Below the pieces are notes generated by a model, which worked only from the letters and a program-made list of their open reading frames with translations, did no database searches and was not told the DNA's origin. The position numbers were made by a program, and so were the translations under genes. Positions 26,635 through 35,067 of a stretch of DNA of 64,000 bases are shown one piece after another (positions within the stretch are counted from its first letter, which is position 1; each line of letters begins with the position of its first letter). The DNA is from Alphaproteobacteria bacterium UBA6038 (GTDB lineage Bacteria; Pseudomonadota; Alphaproteobacteria; Micropepsales; Micropepsaceae): positions 27,071 to 91,070 of the forward strand of contig DIZC01000104.1 in NCBI GenBank assembly GCA_002429315.1. Reading direction: 5' to 3'.

Positions 26635-26883
26635 ATGCTTGCGTCCGAAGTGCCGGAATCTATGGCCATCCGTCCTGCTGAACGCGTCGCGCGCCTTTTG
26701 CCCGGCGAGTCCCGCCTACCCGGGCGGGAAACAGCAAAGTACACCAAGGACTTGCTCGTCGGCTTAGGGGAAATCGCTGTCCGTCAGCGGCAGCACCGGT
26801 TGGCGGAACTCCTCGAAGCCGCGGGGGTCGAGGCGGACCGGCTGGCGCGCCTGCCGGAGAAAGTTCCAGCGTCAGGCAAGTGA
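26635..26883 (+). CDS. Small unknown protein
   Basis: 82 residues (or 73 from the ATG at 26662). Contains a probable amphipathic helix (IAVRQRQHRLAELLEAAGVE). No known family, no signal peptide, weak ribosome-binding site. Overlaps the 3' end of dprA by 12 bases tail-to-tail and fills the 319-base space after the kinase. Could be real, but a chance frame is not excluded. Confidence 0.45.
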   Translation: MLASEVPESMAIRPAERVARLLPGESRLPGRETAKYTKDLLVGLGEIAVRQRQHRLAELLEAAGVEADRLARLPEKVPASGK

Positions 26884-27981
26884 GACCCGGTTTCCGGGCT
26901 GACGCTGGGCTTGGCCGGCAAGCTCGAGTTCGAGAAGCGCGGAGACAACCGCAGAAGCTGGTGCGGCGCACTGGCGGACCAATTCGTCGATTTCCACGGC
27001 AGCAGGGGAGAGCAGCTCCAGCAGGCGGACCCGGAGACGCTCGGTTTCGCGGTCTACGATTCCAGGATCCTGTGGCGCCGCCCCGCTGGTGCGGGAGTCG
27101 GTTTCCTGAAAAGCACTGCCAAGCATGGGCCTGAGCACGTTCAACACATCCTCGGCGGATTCGGTGAGCGTTGCGCCGTCGCGTATGAGGCGGTTGGCGC
27201 CCTTCGCGCGCGGATCAAGCGGCGATCCCGGAACCGCGAAAACTTCGCGGCCCTGCTCCAGTGCGTAATTCGCGGTGATCAGCGACCCGGAGTTCTCCGC
27301 TGCCTCGACGATAACGACTCCGCGCGACAATCCCGAAATGATCCGATTTCGGCGAGGGAAATGGCGGGCCTGCGGCGACTCCCCCATCGTCATTTCCGAG
27401 ACGATCACGCCTTGTGCGCGAATCCGCTCGTACAGCGCCGTGTTTTCCGCCGGGTAGATCACGTCCACGCCGCCGGCCAACACCGCGCAGGTGCCGGTGG
27501 GGAGCCCGGCTTCATGTGCGGCGGCATCGATGCCGCGCGCCATACCGGACGCAATTGCGAGGCCTGCTTTGCCGAGGTCACCGGCAAGCATCGCGGCGAA
27601 TCGCCGCCCCAGCGCCGAGGCGTTTCGCGCGCCGACGATTGCGACCATGTCGCGCGACAGGAGTGCAGGATGCCCGAGCACCGCAAGAACGGGCGGCGGC
27701 GGATCAACGGCTGCCAGTCCGCGGGGGAACTCCGCTTCGCAAGAGGCGATGAATTTTCCGCCGAGCTGCGCCAGCGTTTCCATCTCGCGCTCCGCATCGG
27801 TAGCGGAAGGAATTCTGAGACTTGCTGCGCCGCCGCGTTGCGCAAGCCTTGGCACCGCTTCGAGAGCCGCGGCGGCAGACCCGAACCGCGCGATGAGCGT
27901 GGCAAAGGTCACCGGTCCGACATTTTGCGTGCGTGCAAGCCGCAGCCAATCCCGCTTCTCGCGATTCGAGAGCGCGCTCAT
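26872..27981 (-). CDS. dprA: DNA processing protein DprA
   Basis: Binds incoming single-stranded DNA and loads RecA during natural transformation. 369 residues: short N-terminal helical part, Rossmann-like DprA core (VAIVGARNASALGRRFA, GMARGIDAAAHEAGL, AVLAGGVDVIYPAEN, FPRRNRIISGLS, SGSLITANYALEQGREVFAVPGS) and a C-terminal winged-helix domain. Start MSALSNREKRDW is chosen from similarity; the open frame continues upstream into plsY. Separated by 4 bases from plsY, same operon. Confidence 0.95.
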   Translation of the reverse strand: MSALSNREKRDWLRLARTQNVGPVTFATLIARFGSAAAALEAVPRLAQRGGAASLRIPSATDAEREMETLAQLGGKFIASCEAEFPRGLAAVDPPPPVLAVLGHPALLSRDMVAIVGARNASALGRRFAAMLAGDLGKAGLAIASGMARGIDAAAHEAGLPTGTCAVLAGGVDVIYPAENTALYERIRAQGVIVSEMTMGESPQARHFPRRNRIISGLSRGVVIVEAAENSGSLITANYALEQGREVFAVPGSPLDPRAKGANRLIRDGATLTESAEDVLNVLRPMLGSAFQETDSRTSGAAPQDPGIVDRETERLRVRLLELLSPAAVEIDELVRQCAAPASAVVSALLELELAGQAQRQPGNRVSLA

Positions 27982-27985
27982 CTGT

Positions 27986-28621
27986 TTAAGGCACGGCGGC
28001 CTTGCGGCCGATGCGCGGTTCCTCGCCGCGCAGCAGCCGGCCAATATTGGCGCGGTGCATAAAGAAGACAAGAACGGCGAGTGCGAACGCCAGGACCGCA
28101 AACAACGGTTCACCGAAGAAAAGGAAATAGAGGGGCGTCGCGGCCGCGGCCACCAATGTGGAAAGCGAGGAAATGCGGAAGACGGCCGCCACGATCAGCC
28201 AGGTCATCGCAGCAAAAAGGCCGACGCGCCAGTCGAGCGCCAGAGCGACGCCGAGGAAGGTCGCCATGCCCTTTCCGCCATGGAACCTCAGCCAGATGGG
28301 AAACACGTGCCCCAGGAACGCACCCGCGCCGGCGAATACCGCGAGGGGCGGTCCTCCATATTCAGCGGCGACGAGGACGGCGACCGCGCCCTTGCCGGCA
28401 TCGAACAGAAGCGTCGCTGCCGCCGCCCATTTTCTGCCGGTGCGCAGCACGTTCGTCGCGCCGATATTACCGGACCCGATACTGCGCACATCGCCGGCGC
28501 CTGCGAGCCACCCGAAAATCAATCCAAAGGGAATCGAGCCAAGCAGATATCCGAAAGCCAGTGCGGCCGCCGCTTCTGGCGCATGGCCCTGCCAGTGGGC
28601 CATTTGCAGGGTGTCGAGCAT
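27986..28621 (-). CDS. plsY: Acyl-phosphate:glycerol-3-phosphate acyltransferase PlsY
   Basis: Integral membrane enzyme that makes lysophosphatidate from acyl-phosphate. 211 residues, about five membrane helices, with the three PlsY motifs GYLLGSIPFG, SGNIGATNVLR and FHGGKGMAT. The ATG shares one base with the pyrB stop (TGATG). The order pyrB-plsY-dprA is typical except that pyrC, usually between pyrB and plsY, is absent. Confidence 0.96.
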   Translation of the reverse strand: MLDTLQMAHWQGHAPEAAAALAFGYLLGSIPFGLIFGWLAGAGDVRSIGSGNIGATNVLRTGRKWAAAATLLFDAGKGAVAVLVAAEYGGPPLAVFAGAGAFLGHVFPIWLRFHGGKGMATFLGVALALDWRVGLFAAMTWLIVAAVFRISSLSTLVAAAATPLYFLFFGEPLFAVLAFALAVLVFFMHRANIGRLLRGEEPRIGRKAAVP

Positions 28622-30009
28622 CAATGCGCGACCGCTTTGGCAGGCCGCGGCGCACCACGACCGTATCCATGCGCCTCTGCAACCTGTTCATCGGGAAAGA
28701 ACACGAGATCGCGCGCCGGCCGCTCCAGATTGATCTCATGCGGCCGTTCATAGGCTTTGGTGCGTTTGTGGCCGGCGACGAAGTTCTCCATATCGTATTC
28801 GCAATAGAAGCAGCGCAGGCGCGGCGGCTTGGCGGCAATCAGATGGAATTTTGGCGCCGCGTTCTGCACGTCGAGCGGGTCGTGGCTGATGCAGTTCGGA
28901 TTGGCGCACAGAAAACCGGACTCTCGCGGCTGCTCGTATACATGTCGATCGGCCGGCAAAAAGCCCCTGTCGAACTGCTGCAAGGAGAATTGCCGGTCGA
29001 TATTGAGCAGCAGCGTAATCAACGCCATGCGGATCGGCACGCCGTAGGCGGCTTGGCGGAAGTAGGCCGCGCGGCTGTCCTGATCGAAGGACACGTCCAG
29101 TTCGCCGACCCGGGGCAGTGGATGCAGCACGCTTGTTTTCCGAAACCGGCCCGCCCGCAGGAACTTCGCGTCCACCCGGGGATAGTCGCGGGCCGCCTCA
29201 ACCCAACGCTCTTTCTGGAATCGCGTCATGTAGAGCACGTCGATGTTTTTCGTCAGTTTCGAAGCGAGGTCCTCGTCGGGCGCGTATAACGAGAGCTGGT
29301 GCGGCTCATGAGCCGTGACATAAACCGCATCAATCGACGCGTCCTTGACGGCCGTTTTCGGCACCGCGGCGCAGTGGAATTCATGGCGCAGTCTCCAGTC
29401 GACATTGCTCGGCAGCGCCATTCCCTTGGCCGGCATCATCAGAATATTCGCGCCGAAGCGCGCCAGCGCGTAGACGAACGAATGAATCGTGCGGCTGCCC
29501 TTTAGGTCGCCGGAAACGGCCACATTGAGGTTCTTCAGCGTCTTGTTTTCGCGCCGCAGCGTGTAGAGATCGCAGAGCGTTTGCGTGGGATGCTCGTGGG
29601 CGCCGTCGCCGCCATTCACAATCGGCACATTGGCATACTGTGCCGCGAGCTTCACGGCGCCGTCGCGCGGGTGGCGAATGACCAGTACGTCGGCATAGTT
29701 GGAAACCACGCGTACCGCGTCTGCCAGGCTCTCTCCCTTGGCGGCGGAACTGGTCGCTGGATCGGCGCTGGAGATCGCTTTGCCGCCCATGCGGAGCATC
29801 GCGCTTTCGAAGGAGAGCCGTGTGCGTGTGCTCGGCTCGTAGAACAGCGTCGCCATCAGCGAGCCGGCGCAGGCGTCGGTGCTCCGTCCGATGCGATAGG
29901 AGATTTCAGGATCGCCGAATTCGGCGAGATAGCGGTCGGTGAGGGAAAAGATGGTCTCGATCTCATCCAGCGTGAGATCGTTGATGGACGTGATGTGGCG
30001 CAGCTTCAT
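28621..30009 (-). CDS. pyrB: Aspartate carbamoyltransferase with C-terminal PyrI-like zinc module
   Basis: Second step of pyrimidine synthesis: carbamoyl phosphate plus aspartate. 462 residues against about 310 for ordinary PyrB. The catalytic part (1-340) has FYEPSTRTRLSFE, GDGAHEHPTQTLCDLYT and HPLPR. Residues about 365-410 carry C-x4-C (CANPNC, Cys368/373) followed by ISH and, 27 residues on, C-x2-C (CFYC, Cys400/403), matching the zinc domain of the PyrI regulatory chain. The PyrI nucleotide-binding domain is not seen, so this looks like a catalytic chain with only the zinc module attached. ATG 30009 is used; a TTG lies 3 bases before. Confidence 0.93.
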   Translation of the reverse strand: MKLRHITSINDLTLDEIETIFSLTDRYLAEFGDPEISYRIGRSTDACAGSLMATLFYEPSTRTRLSFESAMLRMGGKAISSADPATSSAAKGESLADAVRVVSNYADVLVIRHPRDGAVKLAAQYANVPIVNGGDGAHEHPTQTLCDLYTLRRENKTLKNLNVAVSGDLKGSRTIHSFVYALARFGANILMMPAKGMALPSNVDWRLRHEFHCAAVPKTAVKDASIDAVYVTAHEPHQLSLYAPDEDLASKLTKNIDVLYMTRFQKERWVEAARDYPRVDAKFLRAGRFRKTSVLHPLPRVGELDVSFDQDSRAAYFRQAAYGVPIRMALITLLLNIDRQFSLQQFDRGFLPADRHVYEQPRESGFLCANPNCISHDPLDVQNAAPKFHLIAAKPPRLRCFYCEYDMENFVAGHKRTKAYERPHEINLERPARDLVFFPDEQVAEAHGYGRGAPRPAKAVAH

Positions 30010-30034
30010 CAAAGCCCACGCTTATAGAAAGAGC

Positions 30035-30508
30035 TTACGGCGGCGGCAAGTTGCGCAGGGCCTCTAACGCGCCCTGCAGGAGATAGGCGGCAGCGACCTT
30101 GTCCACGGAGGCCGCGCGACGCTTGCGGCTGGCGTCGGCGGCGATCATGTCCCGCTGGACGGCGGCCGTTGAGAGCCGTTCGTCCCACAGCACGACGGGC
30201 AGGTCGGACCGCGCCGCGAAATTCCGGGCGAAGGCCCGCGCCGATTGCGCCGAAGGGCCGCCGCTCCCATCCATGTTCAAAGGGTGGCCTACCACCAATC
30301 CTCCGACGCCTTCGTTACCGATGATCGTCGCAAGCTTCTGCACATCCGCTGTGAATTTGCCGCGCTTGAGCGTCCCGTACGGCGTCGCGAGGGTCAGCAG
30401 GGTATCCGAAAGCGCCAAACCGATGATCTTTTCGCCCAGATCGAGTCCGAGCAGCCGCTGACCAGGCGCGAGGTGCGCCCGCAACTCGGCAAGCGCGATA
30501 ACGCTCAA
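30035..30508 (-). CDS. ruvX: Putative Holliday junction resolvase / pre-16S rRNA nuclease RuvX
   Basis: YqgF-family RNase H-fold nuclease. 157 residues: LLGLDLGEKIIGLALS at the N-terminus, GLVVGHPLNMDGS, LWDERLST and the C-terminal SVDKVAAAYLLQ with the last acidic residue. The best start is TTG at 30508, which overlaps the stop of the VOC gene (TTGA) and gives the normal length; no ATG fits. Adjacent to gatCAB and pyrB as usual in this class. Confidence 0.9.
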   Translation of the reverse strand: MSVIALAELRAHLAPGQRLLGLDLGEKIIGLALSDTLLTLATPYGTLKRGKFTADVQKLATIIGNEGVGGLVVGHPLNMDGSGGPSAQSARAFARNFAARSDLPVVLWDERLSTAAVQRDMIAADASRKRRAASVDKVAAAYLLQGALEALRNLPPP

Positions 30509-30873
30509 ACCAGTTGCCCGATTTCGATACGGTTGCCGCCCGGATCGAGGATGAAGATGCGGGAGAGCCCTTCCGCCGCGCTCTCTTCCTCTATCGCGAG
30601 GCCGCGCCGCGCCACCTCGGCCTTTGCGGCACCGATGTCCGCCACCAGAAAACAGATGTGGCGCTTGCTTCTTGGCGACGGCTCGGGATCGACGCCGATA
30701 TGCATTTGCAGGCGGCCCACCTGGAACCACGCCCCGCCACGGCCGCGCAGGTTCTCCGGCTTGGGAATCTCCGAAAACCCGAATATCTCGCGGTAGAATG
30801 CGAGACATTCGGCTTCAAGTGCCTTTGGAACCGTAATCTGGACGTGATCGATTCCGATAATCGAAAGCGGCAT
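30505..30873 (-). CDS. VOC/glyoxalase family protein
   Basis: 122-residue vicinal-oxygen-chelate fold protein: two beta-alpha-beta-beta-beta modules, candidate metal ligands His in IDHVQITV, His in RLQMHIG, and Glu near the end in GGNRIEIGQL. Reaction unknown; relatives act on glyoxal adducts, dioxygenase substrates or antibiotics. Start MPLSIIGIDHV chosen from the fold. Upstream of ruvX with a 4-base overlap. Confidence 0.88.
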   Translation of the reverse strand: MPLSIIGIDHVQITVPKALEAECLAFYREIFGFSEIPKPENLRGRGGAWFQVGRLQMHIGVDPEPSPRSKRHICFLVADIGAAKAEVARRGLAIEEESAAEGLSRIFILDPGGNRIEIGQLV

Positions 30874-30960
30874 ACCCGTTCCCCGCGACCTTGCCTTCGC
30901 TTGCCAGCGCGGCTTTCCGGTTGCTAGCAAGGCCACGAGGTTCCTTTAGCAGCGAACGCC

Positions 30961-31248
30961 ATGTCCGTCGACAAAGCCACGGTGCGCCGTATCGCCAAAC
31001 TGGCACGAATCGCGCTGCCCGAAGAGCGTGTCGAGCCGATGATGGGCGAACTCAACGGAATCCTCGGCTGGATCGAGCAGCTGCAGGAAGTGAACGTCGA
31101 GGGCGTCGAGCCGATGACGAGCGTGGTCGCCCAGGAGCTCAGGATGCGGGACGACGTGGTGACCACCGGCGGGGACGCGGCGGCGATCGTCGCCAATGCC
31201 CCGCGGAGCGAGGACAATTTCTTCGTCGTTCCGAAGGTGCTCGAGTGA
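30961..31248 (+). CDS. gatC: Aspartyl/glutamyl-tRNA amidotransferase subunit C
   Basis: Small chain of the GatCAB amidotransferase that converts Glu-tRNA(Gln) and/or Asp-tRNA(Asn). 95 residues, family start MSVDKATVRRIAKLARI and the C-terminal NFFVVPKVLE. First of gatC-GNAT-gatA-gatB. Divergent from the VOC/ruvX pair with 87 bases between starts. Confidence 0.97.
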   Translation: MSVDKATVRRIAKLARIALPEERVEPMMGELNGILGWIEQLQEVNVEGVEPMTSVVAQELRMRDDVVTTGGDAAAIVANAPRSEDNFFVVPKVLE

Positions 31249-31249
31249 C

Positions 31250-31720
31250 ATGACTCTAACGATCTCCATCGAAAGCCCGCAGCAGGAGGACGTGCGCGCC
31301 CTGATCGCCCAGTTGGATGCGGCGCTGCTTGTGCTCACCCCGCCCGAGCATTGTTACCACATGACCCCGGAAGAGATGGCCGAGCCAAACGCGACCGTAT
31401 TGATCGCCCGCGAAGATGGCGCTGCTGTAGCCTGCGGCGCGCTCAAGCGGCATGGGCGCATCGGCGAGGTGAAGCGGATGTACACAAGGCCCGAATATCA
31501 GGGCCGCGGCATCGGCGGCCAGATCATTGCGGAGATCGAAGCGCTTGCTCGTGCAGAAGGGCTGGCGCAGCTCGTGCTGGAAACCGGCGATCGGCATCAT
31601 GCAGCGTACCGAGTGTACGAGCGGGCGGGCTTCCGGCGTTGTGGCCCGGTGCTCGATTACCCGGACACCGGCTGGTCGGTGTTCTACGAGAAGCCGCTGA
31701 TCGAGGCGGTTGCGGCATGA
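31250..31720 (+). CDS. GNAT family N-acetyltransferase inside the gat operon
   Basis: 156 residues. The acetyl-CoA loop is RPEYQGRGIGGQII and the fold continues with LVLETGDRHHAAYRVYERAGF, as in GNATs. Substrate unknown. It starts one base after gatC stops and its own stop overlaps the gatA ATG (ATGA), so it is translated from the gat message. An unrelated gene wedged between gatC and gatA is uncommon. Confidence 0.93.
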   Translation: MTLTISIESPQQEDVRALIAQLDAALLVLTPPEHCYHMTPEEMAEPNATVLIAREDGAAVACGALKRHGRIGEVKRMYTRPEYQGRGIGGQIIAEIEALARAEGLAQLVLETGDRHHAAYRVYERAGFRRCGPVLDYPDTGWSVFYEKPLIEAVAA

Positions 31721-33198
31721 GCGAGCCAACCGAATTCACCCTGGCTGAAGCGCGCGATGCGGTTCGCGCCAAGAAAATCTCGTCCGCGGACCTGACCAAG
31801 GCGTTCCTGTCTGCCGTGGAGTCGGCGCGCGCGCTGAATGCGTTCGTCACCGAGACGCCCGAGCGGGCCCTGGACATGGCAAAGGAGTCCGACGCGCGGA
31901 TCGCGCGTGACGAAGCGCGGCCGCTGGAAGGGCTGCCGCTCGCGATCAAGGACCTGTTCTGCACCAAAGGGGTGCGGACGACGGCGGGCAGCCACATCCT
32001 GGGCAACTTCGTGCCGCCCTACGAATCTACGGTTACACAGAATCTGTGGGATGCCGGCGCGGTGATGCTGGGCAAGACCAATATGGACGAGTTCGCCATG
32101 GGCTCATCCAACGAAACGAGCCACTTCAAGCCGGTGATCAATCCGTGGCGGGCGCGCAACTCCAACCAGAACTTGGTGCCGGGCGGATCGTCCGGCGGCT
32201 CGGCGGCGGCGGTGTCTGGCAGCCTGTGCCTCGCCGCGACCGGCACCGACACCGGTGGCTCGATACGCCAGCCGGCAGCGGTCGCCGGCATTGTCGGGAT
32301 GAAGCCGACCTACGGGCGGTGCTCGCGCTGGGGCATCGTCGCGTTCGCGTCGTCACTCGATCAGGCAGGGCCGATGACCCGCACCGTGCGCGACGCCGCC
32401 ATCCTGCTCAGGCACATGGCGAGCGTGGACGAGAAGGATTCCACCAGCGTCGACCTTCCGGTGCCGGACTACGAGGCGACGTTAGGGAGTGGCGTAAAGG
32501 GACTCCGCATCGGCATTCCCACGGAATATCGCATCGACGGCGCGCCGCCAGAAATCGATGCGCTGTGGGCGAAAGGGGCCGAGTGGCTGAAGGCGCAGGG
32601 GGCGGAAATCATCGAAGTTTCTCTGCCGCACACGAAATACGCGTTGCCGGCCTATTATATTGTCGCCCCGGCGGAAGCCTCGTCCAATCTCGCTCGCTAC
32701 GACGGCGTGCGCTATGGCCATCGCGCGGCGGGCACACAGGATCTCACTGAGCTGTACGAAAAGAGCCGCGCCGAAGGTTTCGGGCCGGAAGTCCGGCGCC
32801 GTATCCTGATCGGCACGTATGTTCTCTCAGCCGGCTATTACGACGCCTACTATTTGCGCGCGCAGAAGATCCGTACCTTGATCAAGCGCGATTTCGAGCA
32901 GGCGTTCGAGGCTTGCGACGTGCTGCTCACACCGGCCACGCCCGGCCCGGCCTTCGCGCTGGGTGAGAAGAGCAACAATCCCATCTCCATGTACCTGAAC
33001 GACGTGTTTACGGTGACGGTGAATCTCGCCGGGCTGCCGGCGATCTCGGTGCCGGCGGGGCTGACGGCGAACGGCCTGCCGCTTGGGCTTCAAATTATCG
33101 GCAAGGCGTTCGATGAAGCCACGGTGCTGCGCGCCGGCCGCTCGATCGAAGTGGCCGCGAACTTCAGCGCCAAGCCGCAGAAATGGTGGACGGCATGA
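31717..33198 (+). CDS. gatA: Aspartyl/glutamyl-tRNA amidotransferase subunit A
   Basis: Amidase subunit that releases ammonia from glutamine for transfer to misacylated tRNA. 493 residues. The Ser-cisSer-Lys triad regions are intact: LPLAIKDLFCTKG (Lys), VPGGSSGGSAAAVSG and TDTGGSIRQPA (Ser pair), plus GMKPTYGRCSRWG. ATG at 31717 overlaps the GNAT stop; the stop overlaps gatB. Confidence 0.98.
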   Translation: MSEPTEFTLAEARDAVRAKKISSADLTKAFLSAVESARALNAFVTETPERALDMAKESDARIARDEARPLEGLPLAIKDLFCTKGVRTTAGSHILGNFVPPYESTVTQNLWDAGAVMLGKTNMDEFAMGSSNETSHFKPVINPWRARNSNQNLVPGGSSGGSAAAVSGSLCLAATGTDTGGSIRQPAAVAGIVGMKPTYGRCSRWGIVAFASSLDQAGPMTRTVRDAAILLRHMASVDEKDSTSVDLPVPDYEATLGSGVKGLRIGIPTEYRIDGAPPEIDALWAKGAEWLKAQGAEIIEVSLPHTKYALPAYYIVAPAEASSNLARYDGVRYGHRAAGTQDLTELYEKSRAEGFGPEVRRRILIGTYVLSAGYYDAYYLRAQKIRTLIKRDFEQAFEACDVLLTPATPGPAFALGEKSNNPISMYLNDVFTVTVNLAGLPAISVPAGLTANGLPLGLQIIGKAFDEATVLRAGRSIEVAANFSAKPQKWWTA

Positions 33199-34703
33199 GC
33201 GAACGCGGGGCAAGGCTTATCAAAGGGGCGACCGGTGAATGGGAAATCGTCATCGGTATGGAAGTCCATGCGCAGGTGCTGTCCAACGCCAAGCTGTTCT
33301 CCGGCGCGGCCACCACCTTCGGCGCCGAACCGAACTCGCAAGTGAGCTTCGTGGATGCGGCGATGCCGGGCATGCTGCCGGTGATCAACCGGAAGTGCGT
33401 CGAGCAGGCGATCCGCACTGGCCTGGGCCTAAAGGCCACAATCAACCACCGCTCGGTGTTCGACCGGAAGAACTACTTTTATCCCGACCTGCCCGCCGGC
33501 TATCAGATCTCCCAGTACAAGCAGCCGATCGTGGGCGCGGGCGAGGTCACCATCGATCTGCCGAACGGCGAAAGCCGCCGCGTCGGTATCGAGCGGCTGC
33601 ATCTGGAGCAGGACGCCGGAAAGAGCCTGCACGATCAGCATCCGGATTACTCGTATGTCGATCTCAACCGCGCGGGCGTGGCGCTGATGGAGATCGTCAC
33701 CAAGCCTCACATGCGTGGTAGCGAAGAAGCGGCCGCCTTCCTGCGCAAGCTGCGCGCCATCGTGCGCTACCTAGGCACCTGCGACGGCAACATGGACGAG
33801 GGCTCGATGCGCGCCGATGTGAACGTCTCGGTCTGCCGGATCGGTGGCTACGATAAATTCCGCGAAACAGGCGAGCTCAAACACCTGGGCATCCGCTGCG
33901 AGATAAAGAACGTGAACTCCATGCGGTTCATCGCGCAGGCGGTCGAATACGAGGCGCGGCGTCAGGTCGATATCCTGGAATCGGGCGGCACCATCGCTCA
34001 GGAGACGCGGCTGTTCGATGCCCGTGCCGGTGAGACCCGCTCCATGCGCTCCAAGGAAGAGGCACACGACTACCGCTATTTCCCCGACCCCGATCTGCTG
34101 CCGCTGGAAATCGATCAGGCGTGGATCGACGAGATTGCCCGCTCGCTGCCCGAGCTACCGGATGAGAAGAAGGCGCGGCTCATGGCGGCTGGGCTGTCGG
34201 CTTACGACGCGGCAGTGCTGGTCGCAGAGAAGGAGACCGCGGATTACTTCGAGGCGATGGTCGCGGAGGGCGTCGAGGCAAAGGCCGCGGCCAACTGGCT
34301 GAACAACGAGTATTTCGGCCGCCTCAATAAGGCTGGGCTGACGGTCACCACCGGGCCAGTAACGCCGGCGCAGCATGCCGCCATCCTTGAGATGGTCGCC
34401 TCCAACATCATCTCCGGCAAGATCGCGAAGGACGTGCTCGATATCGTCTGGCAGGAAGGCGGCGATCCGCGCGCCCATGTCGAGGCGCGAGGGTTGCGCC
34501 AGGTCACCGACACGTCCGCCATCGAAGCCGCCGTCGACGCAGTGATCGCCGCCAATCCCGACAAGGTCGAAGAGGCGAAGAAGAAACCGAAACTCGCGGC
34601 ATGGTTCGTCGGTCAGGTGATGAAGGAGACGCGCGGAAAAGCGAATCCGCAGGCGGTGAACGCCATCGTGAATGACCGGCTGGGAATCGCCGACGGCGGG
34701 TGA
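33195..34703 (+). CDS. gatB: Aspartyl/glutamyl-tRNA amidotransferase subunit B
   Basis: Kinase/tRNA-binding subunit that activates the Glu or Asp carboxyl and channels ammonia from GatA. 502 residues from the ATG coupled to the gatA stop (ATGA); an ATG 12 bases upstream is possible. Motifs: GMEVHAQVLSNAKLFSGA, RKNYFYPDLPAGYQISQ, EDAGKSLHDQ and the C-terminal YqeY-like helical tail. With gatA and gatC it completes the complex. Confidence 0.98.
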   Translation: MSERGARLIKGATGEWEIVIGMEVHAQVLSNAKLFSGAATTFGAEPNSQVSFVDAAMPGMLPVINRKCVEQAIRTGLGLKATINHRSVFDRKNYFYPDLPAGYQISQYKQPIVGAGEVTIDLPNGESRRVGIERLHLEQDAGKSLHDQHPDYSYVDLNRAGVALMEIVTKPHMRGSEEAAAFLRKLRAIVRYLGTCDGNMDEGSMRADVNVSVCRIGGYDKFRETGELKHLGIRCEIKNVNSMRFIAQAVEYEARRQVDILESGGTIAQETRLFDARAGETRSMRSKEEAHDYRYFPDPDLLPLEIDQAWIDEIARSLPELPDEKKARLMAAGLSAYDAAVLVAEKETADYFEAMVAEGVEAKAAANWLNNEYFGRLNKAGLTVTTGPVTPAQHAAILEMVASNIISGKIAKDVLDIVWQEGGDPRAHVEARGLRQVTDTSAIEAAVDAVIAANPDKVEEAKKKPKLAAWFVGQVMKETRGKANPQAVNAIVNDRLGIADGG

Positions 34704-34936
34704 TTCGCACATTTTCAAGCGGTTGACGCCGGCGCGCAGTTGGGGCAGGATTCTTCATCCGCACACGGACGACGTGCTGGATTGCTGCAAAACATTGGAT
34801 TTTACGCGATTGCCTCAGACCGTGCACACCGTTGTGCAGCGCCGCTATTGCATCGTTAAGAAAAATTCTTCCATATTCTCAACGTTTTGGGGGGTGCGAG
34901 TCGCACTTGCCTCAAACGCAAGAGGAGTCGTTTGAC
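34704..34936 (+). other. Intergenic stretch after gatB
   Basis: 233 bases, locally AT-richer toward the 3' half (34845-34880). I see no convincing terminator or RNA gene. It presumably holds the promoter of the 40-residue basic peptide downstream; an AGAGGAG ribosome-binding site lies at 34921-34927. Confidence 0.4.
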
Positions 34937-35059
34937 ATGCCAATGACGTCAAAAAAGAGAAAGACTGCGAAGAAGACGACGCGCAAAGCGGCGTCCGCGC
35001 GCGGCGCAGCTCGCAAGACGAGCGGTCGCAAGGCGAAGCGCAAGGCGAAGCGCAAGTAG
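34937..35059 (+). CDS. Tiny Lys/Arg/Ala-rich, histone H1-like peptide
   Basis: 40 residues, almost half of them Lys or Arg, in H1-tail-like repeats (KKTTRKAASARG, GRKAKRKAKRK) with no hydrophobic core. Preceded by a strong AGAGGAG site 10 bases before the ATG. Such peptides in bacteria bind nucleic acids or condense DNA; that is inference here. Eight bases downstream begins the remnant of a glutathione transferase, whose N-terminal codons are also Lys/Ala-rich. Confidence 0.65.
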   Translation: MPMTSKKRKTAKKTTRKAASARGAARKTSGRKAKRKAKRK

Positions 35060-35067
35060 TCGCAGCC

